Shown here: positions 1 through 6,254 of the stretch, piece by piece
How the letters are laid out: each line of letters starts with the position of its first letter
Numbering within the stretch: the stretch's first letter is position 1
Assembly: GCA_903897155.1 (NCBI GenBank)
Contig: CAIUAO010000128.1
Coordinates: 1-19,947 of the forward strand
Length of the DNA stretch: 19,947 nt
Source of the DNA: an uncultured Actinomycetes bacterium
GTDB taxonomy: Bacteria; Actinomycetota; Actinomycetes; Nanopelagicales; Nanopelagicaceae
Direction of reading: 5' to 3'
Notes under the pieces: model-generated
Seen by the model: only the letters and a program-made list of their open reading frames with translations
Databases searched by the model: none
Told to the model about the DNA's origin: nothing
Position numbers and translations under genes: made by a program

Positions 1-302
1 GATGAAAGAGTGATCTCTTTTTGAGTGAGCTTAGAAATGCGTGCGCCATTAATGAAAGATTTATGATTGGCAACTTTAACAATGAGTCCAGAAACTGGTG
101 GATAAGTTTCCTCACCATGCCTTACGACAATATCTACAAGCTTTCCAATAGCTTTACCGTTGGGATCGCGAACCTGACAACCAATAAGAGCTGCGACTGA
201 AACTAGAGAATCTCTGACACTTTTTCGAGTTATAACAAGATTGCCGCGTCCAACTAGCCGCTTTGCAACGGTGTTGATTGAAGCTACTGGAGTCGGTTTC
301 AC
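1..302 (-). CDS. PRC-barrel / MgtE-N-type protein, N-terminal part (cut by window edge)
   Basis: The first 100 codons of a minus-strand gene whose 3' part lies left of the window. The visible protein starts MKPTPVASINTVAKRLVGRG. It then has a segment at about residues 35-95 that reads as a PRC-barrel beta domain (GCQVRDPNGKAIGKLVDIVV, later GLIVKVANHK). Actinobacteria commonly carry near mrp a protein with this N-terminus followed by an MgtE intracellular N-domain and CBS domains (Rv1232c-like); those later domains are not visible here, so the full assignment is inference from the N-terminus and from the neighbour mrp. The start is GTG at 302. An in-frame TAG lies only four codons upstream, and a TAGACT box sits 6 nt before the GTG, as for other leaderless genes here. 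A role in magnesium handling is possible but unproven. Confidence 0.7.
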   Translation of the reverse strand, partial: MKPTPVASINTVAKRLVGRGNLVITRKSVRDSLVSVAALIGCQVRDPNGKAIGKLVDIVVRHGEETYPPVSGLIVKVANHKSFINGARISKLTQKEITLS

Positions 303-308
303 CCTGTA

Positions 309-314
309 AGTCTA
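309..314 (-). promoter_or_regulatory. -10 box of leaderless promoter (PRC/MgtE-type gene)
   Basis: On the minus strand TAGACT is followed by the 6-nt spacer TACAGG and then the GTG start at 302. There is no separate Shine-Dalgarno. This matches TANNNT spacing used for leaderless transcripts in actinobacteria, so transcription would start at or next to the start codon. Confidence 0.5.
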
Positions 315-317
315 CGG

Positions 318-330
318 GGCGCTATGCGCC
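318..330. repeat. Perfect inverted repeat GGCGC-TAT-GCGCC
   Basis: A 5-bp GC-only stem with a 3-nt loop fills the gap between the mrp stop (331-333) and the -10 box of the next gene (309-314). It lies where the promoter spacer or -35 region would be. No T-tract follows it on the minus strand, so it is not a convincing intrinsic terminator. It could be an operator or an mRNA 3'-end stabiliser for mrp; either is inference. Confidence 0.4.
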
Positions 331-1458
331 TTATGTGTGCAGCGAGAGTGGAACGCCCGCGAGTGAGCGAGGGCGGACTGATATGTTTTCTAGTAATTCA
401 CCTATGGCTTTAGTAGTTGGTGTGGAATCTTCAGAAAGGATGGCTGGAATTCCTTCATCTCCACCATCTCTGAGACGAATATCAAATGGGACTTTCGCAA
501 GCAGTGGCACTTTTTTGCCAGCAAGCTCTGTCAGTCGACGAGCAGTTTCTTCCCCTCCACCAGAACCAAAAAGGGCAATCATCTCACCGCAATGAGGGCA
601 TGGACTCTCTGACATATTTTCAACAACACCAAGTACTGACTGCTTCATTTGATGTGCAATTCTTCCAGCACGTTCGGCCACTTCTGCTGCCGCAATTTGC
701 GGTGTAGTGACAACAATAATTTCTGATTGTGGTACTAACTGCCCGAGTGATATAGCAATGTCTCCCGTTCCGGGTGGCAAATCAAGTAACAACAAATCAA
801 GTGATCCCCAATAAGCATCAGTCATAAGTTGCTCTAAAACTCTATGAAGAAGTGGGCCACGATATGCGATTGGATCTTCTCTATTAGGCTTAAACATTTC
901 CATCGAAACGACTTTCACGCCATATTTTTCAATCGGAATAAAAAATTGATCAATCGATGTTGGCCTCTGATCTAAGATTCCCATAAGCCTTGGGACTGAG
1001 TGCCCGTAAACATCAGCATCAAGTATGCCAACGCTTAAACCTTTTGCTGCTGCGGCAACTGCAAGATTGACAGTGAGCGAAGACTTCCCGACACCACCTT
1101 TGCCTGATGCAATGCCGATAACTCGTGTTAATGAATTTGGCTCAGCAAAAGGATTAAATTTATCTCTCCCACCTCTAAGCATCTTTTTAACGTTATTGCG
1201 TTCATCTTCCGTCATCACTCCAAAAGTAAGAGCGAGATCAGAAATTTCAGAGACTGCTAATAATTCGCGTTGGATATCAGCTTCCAGGCGATCCTTCATT
1301 GGACAGCCTTCAATTGTTAATTTAATTTTGATGTGGGCAGTCATTCCACTTACTTCTACTGACTCCACCATTCCTAAATCAGGAAGTGGTCGATGAAGTT
1401 CTGGATCATTTACACGCGCAAGTGCGGCATGTATGAGATCAACTACGGCAGCGCTCAT
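331..1458 (-). CDS. mrp: Mrp/NBP35-family P-loop ATPase, iron-sulfur cluster carrier
   Basis: A 375-residue cytoplasmic ATPase of the Mrp/ApbC family, which carries or inserts Fe-S clusters into client proteins. Residues 1-80 form a MIP18/DUF59-type domain (NDPELHRPLPDLGMV, then IEGCPMKDRLEADI). The deviant Walker A GKGGVGKS is at 119-126, followed by DADVYGHSVPRLMG (147-160) and LDLPPGTGD (225-233). The cluster-binding CPHC pair is at 287-290. The tail RPRSLAGVPLSL resembles the conserved C-terminus of actinobacterial Mrp proteins, so the ORF looks complete. It lies 28 bp downstream of htrA, and that gap holds a -10-like TAGGGT placed 6 nt before ATG, so mrp may have its own leaderless promoter. 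The first G-rich part of the same hexamer could instead act as a weak Shine-Dalgarno. Confidence 0.95.
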   Translation of the reverse strand: MSAAVVDLIHAALARVNDPELHRPLPDLGMVESVEVSGMTAHIKIKLTIEGCPMKDRLEADIQRELLAVSEISDLALTFGVMTEDERNNVKKMLRGGRDKFNPFAEPNSLTRVIGIASGKGGVGKSSLTVNLAVAAAAKGLSVGILDADVYGHSVPRLMGILDQRPTSIDQFFIPIEKYGVKVVSMEMFKPNREDPIAYRGPLLHRVLEQLMTDAYWGSLDLLLLDLPPGTGDIAISLGQLVPQSEIIVVTTPQIAAAEVAERAGRIAHQMKQSVLGVVENMSESPCPHCGEMIALFGSGGGEETARRLTELAGKKVPLLAKVPFDIRLRDGGDEGIPAILSEDSTPTTKAIGELLENISVRPRSLAGVPLSLHT

Positions 1459-1464
1459 AGGTTA

Positions 1465-1470
1465 ACCCTA
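1465..1470 (-). promoter_or_regulatory. -10 box of leaderless promoter (mrp)
   Basis: TAGGGT, 6-nt spacer TAACCT, then ATG at 1458. It sits wholly inside the 28-bp htrA-mrp gap, so it would give mrp a promoter independent of htrA readthrough. The GGG could also serve as a poor Shine-Dalgarno, so this one is less certain. Confidence 0.45.
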
Positions 1471-1486
1471 CTTAAGATGAGGTTTT

Positions 1487-2656
1487 TTAGTTAGTTGCTT
1501 TTGACGCAACCAGCGTCGCCTTCGCAGTCATAACGTTCTTGCCTCGCATGAACTTCAACGTGATCGTATCCCCTACTTGGTGGGAGCGAATGGTGACGAC
1601 CATCTCATCAGCAGTGTTTATCGGTTTCCCGTCTACTTCAATAATAATGTCTCCACGTTTAATTCCAGCTTTTTCAGCGGGGCCTCCTGACAAAACTCCC
1701 GTAGCTGTATCTGCAACCCGAGCGCCGCCTCCCGTATATCGATTATCCAAAGACATGCCAACTATTGGAAATGTTGAGTGGCCTGTTTTGATTAACTGCT
1801 CAGAAGTAATTCGGGCTTGATTAATCGGAATTGCAAATCCTAAACCAATTGAACCAGGCTGTGATCCGCCAAATACATTAGAACCAAGTGAGGCGATTGC
1901 AGAATTAACGCCGATCACCGCTCCATTAATATCTACAAGCGGTCCACCAGAATTACCTGGATTAATTGCTGCATCTGTTTGAAGGGCATTGATAAATGAA
2001 TTCTCTCCTGCTTGATTCTCTGAACTTGTCGTTACAGGTCTATTTTTTGCTGAAATGATTCCGGATGTCACAGTCCCAGCAAGACCAAGTGGTGAGCCAA
2101 TTGCAATGACTGAATCTCCAACTTGTACGTTATCGCTATTGCCGAGCGTCAGGGCAGGTGCATCTGTCACGGGAATTTTGATTACAGCTAGATCGTAAGC
2201 AGTGTCCCGCCCGATCAGGGTTGCTGTATACGTACGGTTATTTGCTAGTTTTACGGTGATCTTCCCGTTACTGAGCACAGCTGGTTCAACAACGTGATTG
2301 TTAGTAAGGATATATCCATTGCTTTGAATAAAAAAGCCAGTACCGGTGTCTTGTCCTTGACTTGAGTTTGAATCTACTTCAACTACAGAGGGTGAGACTC
2401 GAGCAGCGATTGCTGCAACTGAATTTGGGGCGCGTTCAATATTACGTGAGACTGAAACTAAGCCGCTATTCCCGCCAAAGCGATTACTTCCAATTAAAGC
2501 ACCGACAAATCCGGCAAGCAGGGCCATCGCTAATGCTAAGTACCACGTGACTCCACCTCGCTGGCGATAGGCATATGCAGGTGCAGGAATTGGTTGACTC
2601 TCAGAGATCCACCATGGTGTTTGAGAAGATGGAGTCTGAGGTTCATCTGAAGTCAT
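1487..2656 (-). CDS. htrA: HtrA/DegP-type membrane-anchored serine protease with PDZ domain
   Basis: A 389-residue S1C protease for extracytoplasmic protein quality control. Residues 1-36 are a proline-rich cytoplasmic tail and 37-57 one membrane helix (WYLALAMALLAGFVGALIGS). The trypsin-like domain follows, with the triad visible as H121 (NNHVV), D155 (YDLAV) and S236 (NPGNSGGPL). A single PDZ domain occupies about 300-385 (GGPAEKAGIKRGDIIIEVDG). Length and order match actinobacterial HtrA/PepD proteins. In M. tuberculosis the neighbours are sigE, rseA and tatB; here none lies beside htrA, and the Rv1220c-like methyltransferase is directly upstream with a 19-bp gap. That gap holds TAGAAT exactly 6 nt before the ATG and no Shine-Dalgarno at proper spacing, suggesting a leaderless promoter of its own. 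Confidence 0.95.
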   Translation of the reverse strand: MTSDEPQTPSSQTPWWISESQPIPAPAYAYRQRGGVTWYLALAMALLAGFVGALIGSNRFGGNSGLVSVSRNIERAPNSVAAIAARVSPSVVEVDSNSSQGQDTGTGFFIQSNGYILTNNHVVEPAVLSNGKITVKLANNRTYTATLIGRDTAYDLAVIKIPVTDAPALTLGNSDNVQVGDSVIAIGSPLGLAGTVTSGIISAKNRPVTTSSENQAGENSFINALQTDAAINPGNSGGPLVDINGAVIGVNSAIASLGSNVFGGSQPGSIGLGFAIPINQARITSEQLIKTGHSTFPIVGMSLDNRYTGGGARVADTATGVLSGGPAEKAGIKRGDIIIEVDGKPINTADEMVVTIRSHQVGDTITLKFMRGKNVMTAKATLVASKATN

Positions 2657-2662
2657 GTTCCC

Positions 2663-2668
2663 ATTCTA
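2663..2668 (-). promoter_or_regulatory. -10 box of leaderless promoter (htrA)
   Basis: TAGAAT, spacer GGGAAC (6 nt), then ATG at 2656. It lies in the 19-bp gap after the methyltransferase stop codon. The GGGA in the spacer is too near the ATG to work as a Shine-Dalgarno. Confidence 0.55.
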
Positions 2669-2675
2669 ACAATAG

Positions 2676-3305
2676 TTAAAGCTTTGTCGCCAAGAGAACG
2701 CCGCTGCCCACAGGTAATAGCGATGAGGACCACCGCAAGTCTTCCTTTACGGCTTTAATCCCATCTCGACGGGAAATACTTTCAAAATCACGTTGTGTTG
2801 GGTCAGCTACTTTCCCGCCACTGAGAGCGTGATCAATAAAGAGCACTCCCCCTGTGCGTAGCAAACGATAGCTTTCGTGTATCAAGTCCATTAGATCTGC
2901 TGCCGGACGAAGCACAATAAGGTCATAATTATTATCTGCAAGTTTTCCTACAACTTCCAGAATAACTCCTGTGATTAATCTGAATCGCTGCGCGCCAATT
3001 CCTGCTTCTTCAAAAACAGTTCGTGCTGCAGCAGCATGCTCACGTTCTGTATCAATGGATGTCAGGACTGCATCTGAGGGTGCACCGTTAAATATCCATA
3101 ATCCGCTGACACCTGAACCTGTACCAATCTCTGCAATCGACTTTGCATTGAGAGTTTGAACTACATATTTCAGAAGTCCACCAACAGCAGGTGATGGGTC
3201 AACCGTTCCTAATTCCTCCGCAGTATTGCGTGCTTGTTGCATAAAAACATCTTCGCGGACAAAGCTTTCAGAGAATGCTGACATATCGCCGCGGTTGCCG
3301 ATCAT
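2676..3305 (-). CDS. Class I SAM-dependent O-methyltransferase (Rv1220c-like)
   Basis: A 209-residue predicted methyltransferase of the caffeoyl-CoA/catechol O-methyltransferase family; substrate unknown. SAM motif I is at 57-71 (SIAEIGTGSGVSGLW). SIDTEREH (83-90) carries the acidic ribose-binding position. The fold continues through RLLRTGGVLFIDHALSGGKV (147-166). Oddly, the family's usual D-A-D segment after strand 4, which supplies metal-binding acid, reads DLIVLRPAADLMD (128-140), so the first Asp is replaced. The enzyme may be metal-independent or have another substrate. The start ATG at 3305 has a good Shine-Dalgarno, GAGGA with a 7-nt spacer. A second in-frame ATG seven codons in has none. 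The gene lies 31 bp downstream of pepA and probably shares its transcript. Confidence 0.85.
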   Translation of the reverse strand: MIGNRGDMSAFSESFVREDVFMQQARNTAEELGTVDPSPAVGGLLKYVVQTLNAKSIAEIGTGSGVSGLWIFNGAPSDAVLTSIDTEREHAAAARTVFEEAGIGAQRFRLITGVILEVVGKLADNNYDLIVLRPAADLMDLIHESYRLLRTGGVLFIDHALSGGKVADPTQRDFESISRRDGIKAVKEDLRWSSSLLPVGSGVLLATKL

Positions 3306-3312
3306 CGCTTAT

Positions 3313-3317
3313 TCCTC
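3313..3317 (-). promoter_or_regulatory. Shine-Dalgarno GAGGA before the methyltransferase
   Basis: GAGGA with a 7-nt spacer to ATG 3305. It decides the start in favour of the first ATG over the one at codon 8. It contrasts with the leaderless starts of neighbouring genes and fits an internal operon position behind pepA. Confidence 0.7.
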
Positions 3318-3336
3318 ACGTATCGCAAAGTGCTCA

Positions 3337-4836
3337 CTAGAAGGATGCTAACCACTCAATGAGCAGTCTGGTACTAAAACCTGTCCCGCCTTTAATAAAT
3401 TCTCCGGCATCAGACTCAGATCGGGCTGGACCTGCAATATCAAGATGAACCCAATTTCGTGTGCCAACAAACTTCTCAAGAAATAGCGCGGCTGTGACTG
3501 AACCCGCAGAGAAGTTTCCTTTATCAGCGATATGGGTGTAATCAGCAATTTCGCTTTCAAGTCCACTTTGATAATCATCAATCAGAGGCATTGGCCATAC
3601 GCGATCACCAATCTGTTCTCCAAGAGCGCTCAATTTCTTTGTTAACTTTTCATCTCTGGAATACATTGCTGCATATTGCTTACCAAGCCCAAGACTTGCA
3701 GCCCCTGTCAGGGTTGCAACATCAATAAGAAAATCTGGATCTAACTCAAGGTCGGCATATGCAAGTCCATCTGCCAAAACTAAACGACCTTCTGCATCTG
3801 TATCTAAAACCTCCACGGTTGTTCCACCGTAATGGGTGATGACATCTGAAGGGCGTTGTGCAGTGCCTGAAACCATATTCTCTGCGCACATCAAGAGCGC
3901 AGTAACGCGAACATTTGGTTTAAGTTCTGCGATTGCAACTGTTGCCGCCAAAATTGCAGCAGCCCCTGCCATGTCACTCTTCATCGCAACCATTGTGTCG
4001 TATGGTCTTTTGAGTGAAATTCCTCCAGTATCAAAAGTAATTCCTTTACCCACGAGAACAACATGAGGCCAACTCTTTGAACCAAACGGTGCATACCGAA
4101 CTTCAACCATGCGCGGACCTGGAGTTGGCGCAGAATTACCCACTGCTAGTAAACCCCCGAATTTTGCTAACCCTCTACCGCTTTTTACATGCACAGAAAG
4201 TGCGGAAGATTTTGCGCGAGCAACAAGTGATTTTGCCTGAGCTGCCATCCATGCTGGGTCTTTAATATTTGAAGGCGTATGAATGAGGTCACGCGCATTC
4301 CACACGGCATTACTTATGACACGCGCTCTATCAACATCATCTTTAAATTTTTGTGCAAATGTAACGCAGGCAGCAGACTTTTTTGCATCCTTTGCTGTTG
4401 TCTTTAAATTCCACCCATACTGGGCAAGTGAGATAGCAATGATGTGTGGAACTGCACTCTCTTTGTCTAGAGATAGTGCATGAAGGATATTAAAGCCTGT
4501 TCCTTTTATTTTGCGGCCAAGTACTGCTCCCGCCTTACGTAAATCTTCTCTTGTGCCCTCTCCGACCCCGATGATGTAAACGCGGCTTACTTTTCCAAAA
4601 TCAGTAATTGGAATTTCAATAAGTTCACCAGGCTTACCAGTGAAATCTGGCCAATGAGATTTTGTTACCTCAAAGTTAATATTCAATTTTTTGATAGCTT
4701 GTTCAGAGTAAGAATTAAGATCTAAAAGAGCACCTTCATCTGTTGTATTAGCTGCGAGCGCAATTGCGTCATAAGTATCTAGATCGGATTCTTTAATAGA
4801 TCCAATGACGTGAAAAATTGGCTGAAGAAGCCTCAT
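3337..4836 (-). CDS. pepA: Leucyl aminopeptidase, M17 family
   Basis: A 499-residue cytosolic dinuclear-metal aminopeptidase that releases N-terminal residues from peptides during protein turnover. The C-terminal catalytic domain has all expected positions: K264 and D269 in VGKGITFDTGG, K276, D288 in MKSDMAGAA, and the signature DTDAEGRL with D347, E349 and R351. The N-terminal domain (about 1-165) is the usual more variable macro-like domain. Length is typical of the family. The ATG at 4836 lies only 9 nt after the stop of the DUF3117 gene. The hexamer TAGGAT, which begins with that TAG stop, sits 6 nt before the ATG. It can be read as a -10 box for a leaderless mRNA, or its AGGA as a Shine-Dalgarno for readthrough from upstream. 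The methyltransferase follows after 31 bp. Confidence 0.95.
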   Translation of the reverse strand: MRLLQPIFHVIGSIKESDLDTYDAIALAANTTDEGALLDLNSYSEQAIKKLNINFEVTKSHWPDFTGKPGELIEIPITDFGKVSRVYIIGVGEGTREDLRKAGAVLGRKIKGTGFNILHALSLDKESAVPHIIAISLAQYGWNLKTTAKDAKKSAACVTFAQKFKDDVDRARVISNAVWNARDLIHTPSNIKDPAWMAAQAKSLVARAKSSALSVHVKSGRGLAKFGGLLAVGNSAPTPGPRMVEVRYAPFGSKSWPHVVLVGKGITFDTGGISLKRPYDTMVAMKSDMAGAAAILAATVAIAELKPNVRVTALLMCAENMVSGTAQRPSDVITHYGGTTVEVLDTDAEGRLVLADGLAYADLELDPDFLIDVATLTGAASLGLGKQYAAMYSRDEKLTKKLSALGEQIGDRVWPMPLIDDYQSGLESEIADYTHIADKGNFSAGSVTAALFLEKFVGTRNWVHLDIAGPARSESDAGEFIKGGTGFSTRLLIEWLASF

Positions 4837-4842
4837 GGGGTG

Positions 4843-4848
4843 ATCCTA
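4843..4848 (-). promoter_or_regulatory. -10 box (pepA) overlapping the upstream stop codon
   Basis: TAGGAT, spacer CACCCC (6 nt), then ATG 4836. Its first three bases are the TAG stop codon of the DUF3117 gene. AGGA inside it could alternatively act as a Shine-Dalgarno with a 7-nt spacer on a longer transcript, so the element may serve twice. Confidence 0.45.
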
Positions 4849-5025
4849 TTTTTTAACGAGTGAGACTGCTGCTTGAAGTGCGTTACCTAGGTTTGTCGCT
4901 TCTTCAACGTTGAGCTCAACTACAAGTCGGCCGCCGCCCTCAAGTGGGATTCTCATAACAAAACTGCGAGCTTCCTTAGTGACTTCCATTGGTCCGTCAC
5001 CTGTGCGGGGTTTCATAGCTGCCAT
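4846..5025 (-). CDS. DUF3117 family small protein
   Basis: A 59-residue protein, MAAMKPRTGDGPMEVTKEAR at its start and ending SLVKK. The opening MAAMKPRTGDGP, the middle IPLEGGGRLVVEL (26-38) and the following EEATNLGNAL (41-50) match the DUF3117 family, a short, near-universal actinobacterial protein of unknown function (Rv1211-type). It has no signal peptide or membrane segment and looks like a small beta-rich domain with a C-terminal helix. The ATG at 5025 is chosen because the MAAMKPRTGDGP opening is conserved; no Shine-Dalgarno precedes it (TCTCCTT is directly upstream). A GATACT hexamer lies 7 nt before it, which could be an imperfect leaderless -10. It sits 18 bp after the sigma-region-4 gene and 9 bp before pepA. 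Confidence 0.88.
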   Translation of the reverse strand: MAAMKPRTGDGPMEVTKEARSFVMRIPLEGGGRLVVELNVEEATNLGNALQAAVSLVKK

Positions 5026-5032
5026 AAGGAGA

Positions 5033-5038
5033 AGTATC
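5033..5038 (-). promoter_or_regulatory. Possible imperfect -10 (DUF3117 gene)
   Basis: GATACT with a 7-nt spacer (TCTCCTT) to ATG 5025. It departs from TANNNT at the first base. The lack of any Shine-Dalgarno before this ATG is the main reason to consider it. Confidence 0.25.
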
Positions 5039-5043
5039 TCGCA

Positions 5044-5247
5044 TCAGTTGGTATGTGGGAAATCGAGCGCAGCCAATAAGCGGCGCTTACCCCCTTCTAT
5101 AACGACGGCAACTGAGCGGGCAGGCACACCAAGGGTTTTAGCAATCTCCTCATTTGACAGGCCTTTGAGATAGTGCAAGGTCAAAATGAATCGTTCTTCT
5201 TCTGGCAGGCTTGCGATCAACTCGGCGATAGTCGGTACGTGCTTCAC
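5044..5247 (-). CDS. Small protein made only of a sigma-70 region 4 helix-turn-helix
   Basis: A 67-residue protein starting MKHVPTIAELIASLPEEERF. Residues 14-61 read as sigma-70 region 4: LPEEERFILTLHYLKGLSNEEIA, then the recognition part TLGVPARSVAVVIEGGKRRL. There is no sigma region 2, so it cannot act as a normal sigma factor. It may bind the -35 element or the RNA polymerase beta-flap, or act as a transcription factor or anti-/co-sigma; these are inferences. GTG at 5247 is the first start after an in-frame TAG seven codons upstream, and TAACCT lies 7 nt before it. The overlapping ATG two bases earlier runs straight into TGA and is not used. DUF3117 follows after 18 bp, suggesting co-expression. 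It is divergent from dapD. Confidence 0.8.
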   Translation of the reverse strand: MKHVPTIAELIASLPEEERFILTLHYLKGLSNEEIAKTLGVPARSVAVVIEGGKRRLLAALDFPHTN

Positions 5248-5254
5248 ATTACAA

Positions 5255-5260
5255 AGGTTA
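5255..5260 (-). promoter_or_regulatory. -10 box of leaderless promoter (sigma-region-4 gene)
   Basis: TAACCT, 7-nt spacer TTGTAAT, then GTG 5247 on the minus strand. It is the left half of the 95-bp divergent gap shared with dapD. Confidence 0.5.
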
Positions 5261-5330
5261 CCCGTCTATTGCTGCCCCAGACATACAGCCACTCTTTGAA
5301 AAGGGTGAGAGCGATAGAAACCCCCTTTGA

Positions 5331-5336
5331 TACCGT
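5331..5336 (+). promoter_or_regulatory. -10 box of leaderless promoter (dapD)
   Basis: TACCGT, 6-nt spacer ACTCAC, then ATG 5343. The spacer ACTCAC is identical to that of accD at 12206-12211. No Shine-Dalgarno precedes the ATG. An AAAGGG/CCCTTT inverted pair (5300-5305, 5323-5328) flanks the upstream region, but its significance is unclear. Confidence 0.6.
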
Positions 5337-5342
5337 ACTCAC

Positions 5343-6254
5343 ATGAGAAAAGCCTATGGATCTGGTGTTGCAACAATTGCAAGCAATGGTGATCTGCTTG
5401 ATTGTTGGTATCTGGATGTTTCCCTATCCTCCATCACAAATAAATCAGACCGTAGTGAGAATCTTAAAGCTGACCCTGTGCGCGGTGTAACAAAGCGTGA
5501 AGTAGATCTTGAAATTGATATGGACGTTGCCCCACAAGACGCCGCTGATGCATATTTGCGTTTACATCTTCTTTCACACCGTTTAGTAAAGCCGCATGGA
5601 GTTAATCTTGACGGAGTGTTTGGCTTACTCACAAATGTTGCTTGGACATCGGCAGGACCTTGTTCCCTTGTCGATTTTGAAAAGACTCGCGCAAAATTAC
5701 GTGCAACTCATGGGCATATCACTGTATTTAGTATTGATAAGTTCCCACGAATGGTTGATTATGTAATTCCAGAAGGTGTGCGAATTGCAGATGCTGATCG
5801 CGTACGACTTGGTGCATATCTCTCCTCTGGCACAACGATCATGCATGAGGGCTTTGTGAACTTCAATGCCGGAACACTTGGTAAATCAATGGTTGAAGGT
5901 CGCATTAGCGCAGGAGTAGTTGTGGGTGATGGAAGTGATGTTGGCGGCGGGGCATCGATTATGGGAACACTCAGCGGCGGCGGAAAAGAAGTTATTTCTA
6001 TTGGTGAACGTTGTTTGCTTGGAGCAAACTCTGGTCTTGGGATATCACTAGGCAATGACTGTGTTATTGAATCAGGTACCTACATCACCGCAGGATCAAA
6101 AATAACTCTGCCCGATGGGAAAGTAGTTAAGGCACGTGAACTCTCGGGCGCTAGCAATCTGATCTTTAGACGCAACTCTCAATCTGGAAACCTTGAAGTA
6201 GTACCAAAGGTTGGCGGTTGGGAAGGTTTGAATTCTGTTCTACACGCTAATTAG
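5343..6254 (+). CDS. dapD: Tetrahydrodipicolinate N-succinyltransferase, actinobacterial type
   Basis: A 303-residue cytoplasmic enzyme that transfers succinyl from succinyl-CoA to tetrahydrodipicolinate in the diaminopimelate/lysine pathway, feeding peptidoglycan and protein synthesis. The N-terminal domain (1-140) is the actinobacterial form. Residues about 145-260 form a left-handed beta-helix of hexapeptide-like repeats (RIADADRVRLGAYL, GRISAGVVVGDGSDVGGG, ISIGERCLLGANSG). The characteristic MHEGFVNFNAGT is at 167-178 and GTLSGGG at 208-214. Length is near the mycobacterial enzyme. It is monocistronic: divergent from the sigma-like gene, and its stop codon overlaps the stop of the SpoIID gene on the other strand by 8 bp. 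A TACCGT box 6 nt before ATG predicts a leaderless mRNA. Confidence 0.95.
   Translation: MRKAYGSGVATIASNGDLLDCWYLDVSLSSITNKSDRSENLKADPVRGVTKREVDLEIDMDVAPQDAADAYLRLHLLSHRLVKPHGVNLDGVFGLLTNVAWTSAGPCSLVDFEKTRAKLRATHGHITVFSIDKFPRMVDYVIPEGVRIADADRVRLGAYLSSGTTIMHEGFVNFNAGTLGKSMVEGRISAGVVVGDGSDVGGGASIMGTLSGGGKEVISIGERCLLGANSGLGISLGNDCVIESGTYITAGSKITLPDGKVVKARELSGASNLIFRRNSQSGNLEVVPKVGGWEGLNSVLHAN
6247..6254. other. Palindrome CTAATTAG giving both stop codons of a convergent pair
   Basis: The 8-bp palindrome contains TAG on each strand: the plus TAG (6252-6254) ends dapD and the minus TAG (6247-6249) ends the SpoIID gene. There is no non-coding space for a terminator, so transcripts must either end inside the opposing gene or overlap. 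Confidence 0.9.

Noticed and set aside
334..382. GC-rich 3' end of mrp looked like a REP-type element inserted into the gene
   Set aside because: The encoded tail RPRSLAGVPLSL resembles the conserved C-terminus of actinobacterial Mrp proteins, so the sequence is explained as normal coding DNA.
5300..5328. AAAGGG/CCCTTT inverted pair upstream of dapD as an operator
   Set aside because: Only 6 bp with a 17-nt gap and low complexity; compatible with chance, so kept only as a note.
5354..5632. Open frames opposite dapD, accA, pepA and other genes
   Set aside because: They are antisense or out-of-frame shadows of strongly conserved genes, with no recognisable domain and no start signals of their own.
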